A stretch of DNA of 64,000 nucleotides from Craspedostauros australis (lineage: Eukaryota > Bacillariophyta > Bacillariophyceae > Mastogloiales > Achnanthaceae): NCBI GenBank assembly GCA_026770025.1, contig JAMXDE010000016.1, positions 1,612,001 through 1,676,000 on the forward strand, given 5' to 3'. Shown piece after piece: positions 41,201 through 52,171 of the stretch (position 1 is its first letter; each line of letters opens with the position of its first letter). Below the pieces are notes generated by a model that did not search any database, was not told the DNA's origin, and worked only from the letters and a program-made list of their open reading frames with translations. A program made the position numbers and the translations under genes.

Positions 41201-44200
41201 AGTCGTCCACGATCAGGGTCCAGTAGCGTTTATCTTCAAAGCTTGTGTGTTTAGTGTAACTAATGTCAATGAAGAGACGTTCGCCGCGGCGAGTCGCTCT
41301 CGGAATGGTTGCCTTCGGGATGTTCTTCACTCTTGCGTTCGCGACCGCGCAGTCGCGACATACCGGCATCTCGCCGATGATCTTCCATCCGTATTGGGCG
41401 GCTGTTCGCTTCATGGTCTCGAGTGGCGCGTGGCCGAGCATTCGATGCAAGTTCACTGCGCTGATCTCCTTGGATGGATTCTTGATGATGGCTGTGGAAG
41501 CCTTGTCATCGTCCGTTGGCATGATGGGATGCATCTGCACTCCCGTGATGAATCCGTTGGATGTGGGAAAGACTCGATCAAACACGATCTTCGTTCCGGA
41601 TCCGTTGATGATGTCCATCAGAATGCCGTTGCTACCAAGTTGGTAACCGTTCTACAGAGCCTTGTTCGTGGAGAAAAGGTTCACCGCCATTTTCGGTGTG
41701 TACTTCACATCATCAAGCCGGATGATGTGGCCAGTGTTGTTTCGTTGCTTGACCTTCAAGCGAATGGATCCCATTTTGGGAGAGTCCAGTTTCGTGCTGT
41801 CTCCCACTTGGACGAAGGACTTGATGTGCCGCACGTTGAAGAGAGCGGCGTCCGAATTGACGATGTGACACGAAGCTCCACTGTCAGCGAGCCAGGTGTC
41901 CTTGTTGACCTTGTCCTTGTATCTGGTGCTGAGCTCGTGGAGCTGCTCCACGGCTGCCGCAGCTATCTCGTCGTTGAAGCTGCCGTCGTCTTCATCTTCG
42001 TGAACTCCATCTTCGTTGTATGGATGATGGTGATCCTCGTCTTCCATGTCGTTGGGTAGTTGCGCGTAGTCCGATGGAATCGTGCTGTTCCGATGTGATC
42101 CTGTGGCTGGATCATATGGGTTGACGCGTGGTCGTTCGCGTAAGAGTACGCGCATGCATCCTCCAAGGATGTAGTGCAGGTCCATCTCTGGGATCGTCTC
42201 TGTCTCATTCGCTTCCAATATGCGGTTGATGACGACCGAATTGGCGAGAATCTCTTCAATTGATCTGAAGTTCTCGGATAGGATGGATCCCATCATGTTG
42301 ACCCATATCGGTCTGAGTACTCCTCGTTCGATTCCTGAGAATAGTTTCATCCCTGCTTCCATTACGGCGTCAAAGATGAGTTGCTTCTGGATTACCAATG
42401 CTGTTTCTGTTGCACATGGGACGGTGTCATGTCGATGGAGGAAGTTGGATTGGTTGGGATTTTCAATCGGTGGAAAGTCGATGTCTCTTGGATAGACGAC
42501 ACGCTCGTTTGGGTTGAAGCTGTCGTCTGGATGATCTTCGGTTTCGTTGCTGTCATCTTCATCGAAGATGCCCGATCTGTTGTTCCCCGCTGCTGGAGGA
42601 GGCGGCGCCGCGCCGCCGTTCGTTTCGTCTTGGCCTCTATCATTCTCGTTGGTTTCATCATCGGCCTCTTCACTCATGGCCTCTTCGATGTCGCTATCGA
42701 TGGCCTCGTTGCCCATCTCGGCTCTGTCGCCGTATGGACCGATCAGGTTGTTTGCATTGAAGCAGCATTCGTAGCTCACTTCGCGTCTTGGATCCACCTC
42801 GTGGATGATGGGCTCCTCGCTGAGCCACTCCGGAACGATCTCATCGTCCTCCACTTCGTCGTCACTCCTGACGTACTCGAAGTTATCGAAGAAGGAGTCT
42901 TCGATGTAGTTGTCGGACACCAACATGCAGAGCGGCATGTCTTTTGCCGAGAGTACCATCTCGTGCCCGCTCATGTCGTGTCCTTCCGTTGCCGCGTTGG
43001 CTTGTTCGTCGGTCTTCTTCTTTTCGTTGAACTTCTTCTTTCGGCACTCCGCCTCGCGATGTCCGAAGATGCCGCAGTAGTTGCACTTCCCGTTGAAGCC
43101 GCTTCCCTTGTTGCGATTGTTGTTGCGCTTCCCGTTCATCTTGTTGTTGTTGTTGTTGTTGTTTTTCTTGTTGTTCGATTTCTTGCGTTCTGGGCAATCG
43201 GCGGATCTGTGACCATACACACCACAGTTGTGACAGGTCCCCTTGAAGTTACCGGTGCTCGTGAAGCCGGTGTCGTTGCTCTTCGTGTTGCTGTCTTGGA
43301 AGTCGTCGACGTACGCTTTGCCTCCTTGGTGAGTGGCGTATGCAGTGCGGAGTACTCCTCTGACTGCGTTGATGGTAACCAGTTCCGGATTGAACGTGAG
43401 TTGATGTTGGAAGTTCACGATGTGAGTTCTGTACTCGTTGCTCACCGTGCTGAGGATCTGCATGATCATTTCCTCGTCCGTGATCTCGTACTTGACATCA
43501 TGGAGACGCAATCGTAAACCCTCGAGTTGCGTGATGTAGATGTCGGGGTCCGTGTCTCTCTTCATCTTTTCGTTGTTGAATTGACGCTTGAGCTTGATCT
43601 TCGTCGCTGCATCGGATGGACGAAACTTCTCCGCGAGAACGTTCCACGCTACGTGTGGATCTCCTTCGGGGTAGTCGTCGGAGACGCACTGGTTGATGTA
43701 CTGGATGGCCTGCTTGCCTTTTCCTTTCTCTACATCCATCATGAGGATCAGATCGCTGAAGCAGTCGCATCCCAGTTCGTAGATTTCCTCCATCGCTTCC
43801 TTGGCATCGTCGGTCGCTGCCGCGATCTCGCTCACTGTTGGCACCTTGGTCTTGCCCAACATCACGTCTCTCGTCTTCTGTGCACGAGCGTATGCCTTCG
43901 CTTGGGACTCCCATGCGCTGTAGTCTTCCTGTTCACTGCTGAACATCGGCGCCTTGATGCGTCGTTTGTTCATGTTGGCTGATGTTGCCATGTTGATTCG
44001 TTGTTTCGTTGTTGGTGCGCTCGCGCCCTTGATTTCCGTCTGTTTCTGTGTTGTCGATTCTTCGATTTTCGCCTGTTGTTGCGCGGAGATTGTTTTCGTC
44101 ACAAATTCTCCTCCTGGTGGTGTCTCACTTTTCCCACTCTGTTTGGCTGTGCGAATGCTCTTCGTCACACCAGTCTCCTCTTGCTTGACCGCCTTGAGAA

Positions 44201-44396
44201 TCCTCTCCTCCTCACGGTGTAGTCTTGCAGACCGTTCTTCTTCAGTCTCGTCGATCGCGCTTGCGTCTGCGCCTGATAGGACAGTAGCCGCGGCTGCTTC
44301 CTTCTCTTGTCGTGGTGGAGTCTCACTCGCACCTTCTTCTCGCTTGATAGTCGGGTTGGACAGAGGGATGTCTTTCAATTCCTCTTCCTCGCTCAT
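38220..44396 (-). pseudogene. Copia B gag-pol, two nonsense codons, no frameshift
   Basis: The frame runs from ATG 44396 (MSEEEELKDIPLSNPTIKREE) to 38220, 2059 codons, 25 fewer than A because of in-frame losses in the acidic region after the second knuckle. A TAG at 41652-41654 replaces Tyr in NKALYNGYQLG, between protease and integrase. A TGA at 41085-41087 replaces Arg in the integrase IIFRGDNSGE block (CGA to TGA). All domains of A are otherwise present, including both knuckles, DSGA, the integrase core, IYVDD and RNase H. The pol 3' half is nearly identical to A, whereas gag and the linker differ much more. Without readthrough no RT would be made from this copy. Confidence 0.92.
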
Positions 44397-44478
44397 TCAG
44401 CCTGCTGCTCTTGAATGATGTTCGTCTTCCTCGTACGATCCGATCCGCGGGCTCGCCCTGATCTATCGTTTATAAACG

Positions 44479-45267
44479 TGTTGGCAAGTTCCGCTCACGG
44501 TAACCTACGATCGTGGAAGGTGGTGTTGGTTGATAGTCGTTCGTTTGCTATTTCATTACTTGGCTACTCCGATGCTCTCGGTGTACGCCCGTTCTCTTGC
44601 CCGATGCTCTCGGCGCTTCAATCTGTTTCGTAGATTCGGTCTCCGACTATGAGTCGGTACGCGAGATGCTCTCTCGCTCCTCTCTGTATTCTCTCTCTCT
44701 CTCAACATCGTGTACTCGTCGTGCACGATACTCCGTGTTCAATGCGTACTCCGCATTCGACACTCCGTTCGTTCAGTACTGGTTCCTACTCCATGAGTAC
44801 TTACCATTTGAAGTTCACCTTCAGTATCCATGATCTTCATGGGTCATCGGATCTTCGCCTCCTGTTCTGACCTGGAGACAGATGTCAATGTGGTGACATG
44901 ATGACATCCTGTCGACGTCAGTAGGTGTCCTTCTGCTCTCCAGATGTCACGTTCCATTGGTGATGCATGAGTCTGTCAGATGATATCGTCATCTGAGGTT
45001 TAGTTGGGAAGTACCTCGAGATTCTCTTGGTACCATTGATGGATGGACGGACGATATTCTGATTCTCTCAGAAATCGTCATTTGCAAATTTCCTCCAGAA
45101 ATCTTGCCCCTTTTCATGTGTTCCGTTTCCCCTGTAATTCTGACGAATCACAGCATACTATCGACACGAATGTAGTTATACCGTCCAAGTGCGTATGAGA
45201 GCATAACAGGTGAACGATGCACATATACACGTACATCTCGACATATACTCACATGTACATCTCGACA
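44479..45267 (-). repeat. Copia B 5' LTR
   Basis: 789 bp, TGTTGGCAAG...CTCGACA, with a longer CT run than A. It differs from the partner LTR by many substitutions. Confidence 0.9.
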
Positions 45268-46260
45268 TACTCCAGCGAGCGTGCGAGCACAGTTGCCAGA
45301 GCTGTCGCACTTGTCCGTCTCAGACGTGACTTGGCGAGCGATGACGGCGACAGTGGCAGTGATGACGAGCGTACGACGCAGATCCTTTTCCAGGATTTTC
45401 TTCTCGCCGGCCAGAAGTAGAGCAACTCTCCGGTGAACGGCTACTGCCCGTTGCTCGCCCATGCGGGATGCAAAAAGGCACGCCCTCCTGTTGGAAATCC
45501 GGGGTACCCCAGTCTCTAGTAGTAGTCTCTGGTTACCTATTCCTGTTATTGCATTGTTGGAACTGTGAGTACATCTTCATCACTTTCAATTCCATTTGCC
45601 AAAACATACATAATCCACAGTAGCACACAGTCTTGCCCTTGCTCATGCAGTGCTGTCCTCCTGCTTCATCATGTCATGCAGCATGTACTCCATGTACATC
45701 TCATCTTGCAGTATTGGTTCATCTCATCATGCATCTCATCATGCATCTCAGATATTCCATGTCCTGCCCTCTACCAATAGTTTCGTTAGCATAGACATCA
45801 CCGAGTCGTAGGCATCATACAGATCGGTTCATTTGATCAGATCAGGGTTTCCCATTCGTCACAGGAACACCTTGGTTGGGAGCTCATTCAGCTCCTCGAC
45901 CATCACACATCTCCGATCATCTCCGATGTTTCTCCTGCCGTTTCTCCCATTACTTCGCCGATCACTTCACCGGCTTCCTGGAAGTTCGTCATCACCGGTT
46001 CGTTCACAGGCCGTCTCACACTTCGTGACATTGGCCTTCCTCCAGTACTCTTTTTCATTGGTTGCGACATGGGGGCCGTAGTCGCTCGTATCGTGATGTT
46101 GGTCACGATTCCAACATCCCCGCCCCCTGCGACATACACGTGTGATTGGCATTCCTGCATTGAGGTCACGGACACCATAGTCCGGTTCGCATTCGGCACG
46201 TGGCGTTCTCCACCACAAGACACGTGTAGCTCACATTTTCTGTCACAAAGATCCACAGGT
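45268..46260. other. Region between Copia B and the 46-50 kb pol; nothing firmly recognised
   Basis: A short Asp/Ser-rich open stretch (about 45290-45420) lies just beyond the B LTR. TGTTGGAAATCCGGGG at about 45501 looks like an LTR start, but I cannot find its partner. Short ATG-rich repeats (CATCTCATCATG) occur near 45700-45750. Gag for the downstream pol would be expected here and is not visible. Confidence 0.35.
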
Positions 46261-46405
46261 GGGAGTTGCGGTAATGTAACATTTCATGACATTCGACTCC
46301 TGACTATTGACTTATTGGGAGGTGCGGTAATGTAGCATTCCACAATGCTCAACTCCGCACTCTTGGGAGGTGCGGCAATTCGGTGTTTCACAACACCCGA
46401 TTCCT
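46261..46405. repeat. Three tandem hairpin repeat units (second locus)
   Basis: Each unit begins GGGAGKTGCGGYAATK. Unit 2 has a perfect 6-bp stem AGCATT-CCAC-AATGCT (46334-46349). Unit 3 has GGTGTT-TCAC-AACACC (46382-46397), extended by AAT-CGG/CCG-ATT with small bulges. Unit 1 is degenerate. Stem bases differ at three positions between units 2 and 3, yet pairing is kept. Two further units lie at 3421-3514. Confidence 0.65.
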
Positions 46406-49400
46406 GACACCCTCCAGCATTGCATCTCCGCTACAATCTGCCTCAGCCCAAGTGCAACACGCGGATCCGGATCGTTTCACGACATCCACGACAGTCCCGC
46501 TCCGTGCTAATGCGCTTGCAGGGTTTCGCATGGGCGAATGGCGCCACAGAATCCACGGTCAATGTGATCTTGGTGCCAACGTCTGCGCGACACCTCATGC
46601 GCGTCTCCTCTGTGGGTATACCGGATTTACTACTCCTTCCAGCCTTGAAGCAGCGGACTCATCTTCGCCTGCTATGGAGTGCCCGGGAGAAGGGTACATG
46701 CGGCTTTCCTGTGGTGACGGCGCGCACCTTTCGGTACAAACTCTTCTGTGCCCACGATTGGCTGATACACTTGTGTCGCCACAGTCCATCATCAAACAAC
46801 GTGACAACCCATACACCAGCTTTGGCATTGAGTCCACCCAGCACAGTGCTTACATCGTCTTCAGGTCTCCGACTGACAATCTTCGAGTGCCACTGTACAT
46901 TCGCAACGGTCTATACTTTTTCGGAGGCGTCCGCCCACATGCCATGACCTTACAACAGGCCTCACCTACGCTCCTGTCGGAACTTTGACATCTACGCCTT
47001 GGGCATGTGGGCATGGCACAGCTGCAAAAGCTTTCCAAGTGCTCCACAGGTATTCCGACGTCTGTTACGCGGCACATTCACCCACTTCGGCACTGTGACA
47101 CATGCAGCAAGGCAGGATATCAGCATGCTCCACGAGGCCCTAATGACTCCGCCACGGCCAACGTTGCTGGCGCTCGATTCCACGTCGACTTTGGGTTCAT
47201 GAGAGCCACTGACGACGCATACGGCCAGCGCAAGAAGTCTCAAGGCGCTCAGCGAATCATCCATTCCGTCGATGGGTTTTGCGCGTACCTTCTTGTGGTT
47301 GATGCGAGTACATGCTATGTGTGGGTGTTTCTTACCAAGGACAAAGCCCCACCCATCATGGCTGTACGGCAGACCCTCACCACTTTTGGGCGCAGCGAAG
47401 GCTATCGTGCGGTTTGTGTTGACCTGGGCGGTGAGCTGGCCAGATCCAGTCAGTTTGGTACCATGGTCCAGGAGTGTGGGTACAACATTGAACCTACTGG
47501 AGCGGATTGCGCATGGATGAATGGGAAAGTTGAACGGCTGAACAAGACCTTCGGCACCATGGTGAGGGCGTTGCTCTACTCATCCAGGCTCACACCTGAC
47601 TTCTGGTCCAAGGCATTGGCTCATGTGGTGTACCTCAAGAATCGACTTCATCATTCCACTCTTGGGCGCACGCCATATGAAGCTCAACATGGTGTGGCAC
47701 TGGACCTCAGTCATCTCCGTGTGTTTGGCGCGCGAGTCACTGTGAAACAATCAGGCAAGGATGCCGCGAAACTCGATATTCATACGTACGATGGGATCTT
47801 CGTTGGTCACACAGCTACGAAATCTGCCCATGAGTACTACGATGTCAATACTGGAAGGTTCAAGCGAGCGGGCAACATTGTCTTTGATGAGGCACACTAC
47901 ATGTCTTCCAATAGACCTCCGGGACCAGCGTTGCTGTACGAACTGGGACTTCCCACTCCTGCTGCAGAGCCAGCGCCAACCAAGATACTCGTCAAGCCCA
48001 TGTACCCTACCATAGTCACCAGGCATGCCAAGGTTCCGGCGACGGCGTGTGCGGTACCGCTTCCGTTGGGGGACGTTCTCGATCAATCACATGTTCATGC
48101 TTCAGCTGCAAGGTGCACAGAGACTGGTCAAGTCGATATCGTACATGTTGACACGACCGACGAACCGTTTGGATATCCATTCAGCTAGGCTGTGGACGTG
48201 CGTGGCACGGACGGGTTCCTCGGGTTCGAGTTTCGATATGATGAACAGCGACATCAGCTTCAACTCCAGCAGTGCAAGTCCGGTCAACCAGCTGCACGTA
48301 TCACGCGATGGAGATCCAGGCTGCGCAAAGCACACCTCATATCGATTCAAGGCCAACAGATACACACAGCCATGGACGCACGACAGGTCATACAGACCCT
48401 ACGCGATCGACGTGTTGCCACTGCAGAATTTGTGTTTGCCTTCGATGACATTCGCAACAACCTCTCCCAACACGGTGTCCCGCAGATGTACTTCGATCAA
48501 ATGAAGCATGTCCGAGATATTGTTGAGACGTCCGCTCCCAAGGCACTTGCCACCAGTGTCACCAATGCACCAGTCAAACTCACTCGACGAATGCTGCTAC
48601 AGCAAGATGACTGGGAACAGTGGCAGGCCGCGGAGTTTAAACAGCTGGACCAATACGATGCTCAACAAATGTTTGGTGATCCTATTCCGGCCCCTGCAGA
48701 CGCCGCAATCTTCAATTGGGTCTGGGTCTATGTGGTCAAGACGCACGAGAATAATCGGAAGAAGGCACGTGCCGTTTGCGATGGCTCTACCAGGGGAGGT
48801 CATGCTTGGATATTTGGGCACACCTATGCAGCTACACCAGATCTGACGGAGTTCAGGATACTCCTTGGCATTGCTGCCATCCAACAACTCAAGGTATACA
48901 GCTCGGATGTCACGAACGCTTTTGCGGAAGCCCCAGCTGGCGAGCAGCGGTGCTTCATGAAAGTTGATGAGCCGTATCAAGCGTGGTGGAAGCATAAGCA
49001 TGGAACAGGTATTCCTCACGGCCATGCCATCCCGGTCAACAAGAATCTTCAAGGTCACCCTGAAGCGCCTCGCCTCTGGAGCAGGCACATCACTGGCATT
49101 CTCCAACAAATCGGGTTCACATCGACAACGCATGCCCCTTGCTTGTACACTGGGACCATTGGCCGCAGCAAGGTCTACATCCTGCGTCAAGTGGATGATT
49201 TTGCAGTCGCTGCCCCATCACAGAGTGTCTTCGATACGTTCTGCGACATGCTCGACAAGCACCTCTTCCAACCCATCACTCGGCAAGGACTCATGGTGCA
49301 CTATAATGGGCTGGACGTTGACCAGACTCAGCGGTTCGTGAGAATCCATTGCACATCCTACGTGGACAAGATGCTGGAACGCAACCAGTGGCAGAACATG

Positions 49401-50312
49401 CGGCACACCCACAGATTGCCTATGCTATCGGACAACTCGTATGTCAAGACTTTGGACAATGCTGACGTTCCAAACGATGACAAGGAGCGAGCTGCTCTGA
49501 CCACAAGGTTCAAGTTTGGGTACCGCCAAGCCATCAGGGAACTCATATGGGCTATGATATCGTGCCGTCCGGACATTTCTTTTCCCGTTGTCAAACTCTC
49601 TCAATTCTCAAACAATCCAGGCGAGGCTCACTTCGAAGCTGTCAAGTTCCTCATGCGGTATGTCGCGAGCACCAGAGACTATGGCATAACATACTAGCGA
49701 CAAGCATCACTCGTCGATCTTCCCGATGTGCCGGCCCCAGCCAAGCTGTCACCTCCTGGCAATTCTACGCACGACGTCGATACCACGCGCCAGATTGAGG
49801 CTTCTACATTATATGGATACGTCGACGCAGATTGGGGTGTTGATATACGTCACCGCCGATCCGTGTCAGGCATCGTCATGATGTTTGCAGGTGGTGCCAT
49901 CGCATGGAAGACCAGGGTTCAGCCCACGGTCTCCATGAGCAGCACAGAGGCGGAATTTGTTGCAGCCAGTGATGCCGGCAAGATGGCTCTTTGGCTGCGA
50001 TCGATTCTCCATGAAGTTGGTGTGACACAACAATTTGCAACCCCCATCTTCGAGGATAATCGCGGTGCCCGGCTGATGGCCAGTGCCAGTCAGCCCACTC
50101 GGAACTCAAGACACATAGCCATCCGAGAATTCGCGGTCCTCGATTGGGTCGAGACAGACCTTGTCGCCTATCCAGAGGTCTCCTCAGAGATGAACGCATC
50201 TGATATCTGCACGAAACAGACACCCGTGGTCCTGTTCTACCGGCACGTCGACCTAGTTATGGGTCGCAACGTGCCCTCATATGTAAACGACTACAGGAGT
50301 CCGGATTTGTAA
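46383..50312 (+). pseudogene. Copia pol (protease to RNase H) with three in-frame stops; gag missing
   Basis: One frame spans 3.93 kb, broken only by TGA 46986, TAG 48186 and TAG 49695. Domains: protease-like GQCDLGANVCAT; gag-pre-integrase HLRLGHVG...CDTCSK; integrase with FHVDFGF, CVDLGGE and NGKVERLNK; RT with WVWVYVVK, YSSDVTNAFAEAP and RQVDDFAV (QVDD in place of YVDD); RNase H with GYVDADWG and MSSTEAEFVAA. The stops fall between protease and integrase, integrase and RT, and RT and RNase H. The first sits just before HLRLGH, where Trp is common (TGG to TGA); the other two could be CAG to TAG. GTG 46383 is only the edge of an open stretch that continues into the hairpin repeats, so the true start is unknown. 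Confidence 0.85.
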
Positions 50313-50317
50313 CTTCC

Positions 50318-50332
50318 GCTGACTGTGTCAGC
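50318..50332. other. Small perfect hairpin after the 46-50 kb pol
   Basis: GCTGAC-TGT-GTCAGC: 6-bp stem with a 3-base loop, ending two bases before the G run. Confidence 0.6.
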
Positions 50333-50334
50333 GT

Positions 50335-50357
50335 GGGGGGGGGGGGGGGGGGGGGGG
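50335..50357 (+). repeat. Run of 23 G, candidate polypurine tract
   Basis: Twenty-three G sit 22 bp after the pol stop and directly before TGTTGGTATACGG, which has the look of an LTR start. This is where a Copia polypurine tract belongs. Its length exceeds usual tracts and could be slippage or an assembly effect. Confidence 0.6.
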
Positions 50358-50535
50358 TGTTGGTATACGGTCGAAGGACAGACGGAGCAGCAAATGAACG
50401 CCTGTTCACAGCCTCAGCAGAGACAACAGAGACGAGTCATAATAACTTCACATCACACACACACACACTACTCGTATCGTCTCCCGATCATCACAAACTG
50501 AAACTGAAAACGTTAAACGACATATTACATCGAGT

Positions 50536-51220
50536 TGAGATTCAATAAGGGACAGACTACTACCGGACACGGTATCAAACCGATGAGAGAAAAACTCTTG
50601 TTTTGGCGCGAAATCTTCCGACTTGATTGACCACCAAATCTTTTCTCCTCCTTTCTCTCCTCCATTCACGAATCCATCATGACTCAAGCATGACCGACCT
50701 GACTCACACCTCACCTTGGGAACTATGTGCTCTTCAGATCCTTATACTACAACATACCTCGATTCCCTTCATGCTGTTGACTACTGCATCACAGCCGTAG
50801 TCATGACGCGTGTATCCAATCTGCTTCAACTCAAGCAATGGAATCCGAGGGTCAGCTACAACCACAGCCACTGCTTCATGACTGTCACTACCAGGAGTCA
50901 TGACCTACACTGCAGCATGTCTACATGTACGGAGAGCAAAGCACTGTTATGATCGCCTGCCCTGTGGCACTGAACCATGTACATCAGTGCAGGGTCTCAC
51001 CAAGTTGTGTGGCATCGTTTCTTCACCCTATTAATACTACCAAGCTAACTCACAATAAACAGACAAGGATTAGCTACAAAGCACTCTACTACTCATCGTT
51101 ACAGTTATAACTCTTCAATCAGTACACCTCTCTTGAACTGCATCACACGGCTATCCCGAAGCCGGCAGATTCACGAGGCATCCTCCACCGATTCGCGCCG
51201 TCTACGCCCGAATCCAAACT
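50536..51220 (+). repeat. Solo Copia LTR, same family as the 58.2-64.0 kb element
   Basis: About 685 bp match the reverse complement of 58245-58927, starting TGAGATTCAAT and ending near GCCCGAATCCAAACT. The limits are approximate and no clear target duplication was found. A polyadenylation signal AATAAA lies at 51054-51059 in LTR sense. It appears to lie in the 3' flank or LTR of the 46-50 kb pol element. Confidence 0.8.
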
Positions 51221-52171
51221 CATCGTCTGGGTCATGAAGGGATATGCATGCAAGGATATGGTGCCAAAGAGTACCATGACCGTGGAATGGGGCAGACGAA
51301 CCACAGGTTTCCATGGCCATGCTCTGCCTCTGCCATCACAACTCGATGGAGTAGCACTCCTTCACTCTGTAGTGTACGCATTGCAACATATGACCCCGTT
51401 CAGGGTTCTCATGTAGTCATTTGCGGATTTTTGAGATAAGCACTTCGATCATCCTATTATGTTGTAGAGAGTATATGTGTGAAGTAACAAGCTCCTGGGC
51501 CCCGTAGTTAAAAATTTTATATTTTTCGCACTAGTCTACGTCTATAAACGCCAAGCATGCAGACGTAGAGGGAAAAATGCGGTTCCGAATCGCCAGCCGT
51601 GCTTCGGCTTGCTGGCCAGTCGTGTCTATTATCGACGCTCCCACATTTCGCGTGGGTGAGGTGGTCGGTTTCGATGAATTGTTGAGGATTGTGTGGTAGC
51701 GGTAGGCATGATGAGGCTGCTACTTCGTCTGGACCGTGGATCAGTGGTCGAAATCTAGAGTTTTGGGTTGGTGGGTAATCCAGATCTTGACCCCCAGCTT
51801 GACTTTCACACTGTCTTGTTCTCGGTTCTGCCGCTGTTCATGCACTGGGACGTTGAGCATCGTCCTCGTCCCAATCAGCACACACTGCCTTCCCTCCATA
51901 TGTCTACTCTATGGTACAGCTTCGTCCTCGATTCAGGTCTATTCCCTGCCTGTGTGTTTGGACCTCCTCTCTGCTAGTCGTCGCCAACAGCCATTGTTGG
52001 CTTCTGGCCGTTGTTCATCTGCTCTCCTCTCGGCTTTGTATTTCGGTATCAATTGTCAAACTGCACAAGTAACTACTGAAGACGTATTGGCCCGTTGTTG
52101 CGTGCCCTGGTCGGAGCTCTTGTTGTTGTATTGTGAGTCGTTCGACGACGATCTCTGACCAGTATTCCCGA
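51221..52171. other. Spacer, probably including LTR remains of the decayed 52-57 kb element
   Basis: No convincing gene. In minus sense, AAGGGGCG followed by TGACGGC near 52213-52228 looks like a polypurine tract and LTR start, so the 3' LTR of the decayed Copia element may occupy part of this region. No second copy is available for comparison. The small plus-strand ORFs lack domains. Confidence 0.4.

Larger units (their letters stand above)
37411..45267 (-). mobile_element. Copia element B: decayed relative of A
   Basis: A 7857-bp element with two 789-bp LTRs and one gag-pol frame that carries two nonsense codons. The flanks (AGACA at 37406-37410, TACTC at 45268-45272) do not form a target duplication. 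LTRs differ at dozens of positions. It shares A's layout, leader palindrome and purine tract. Confidence 0.92.

Noticed and set aside
37406..45272. Target-site duplication for Copia B
   Set aside because: AGACA and TACTC do not match, and shifting the ends by one or two bases does not help.
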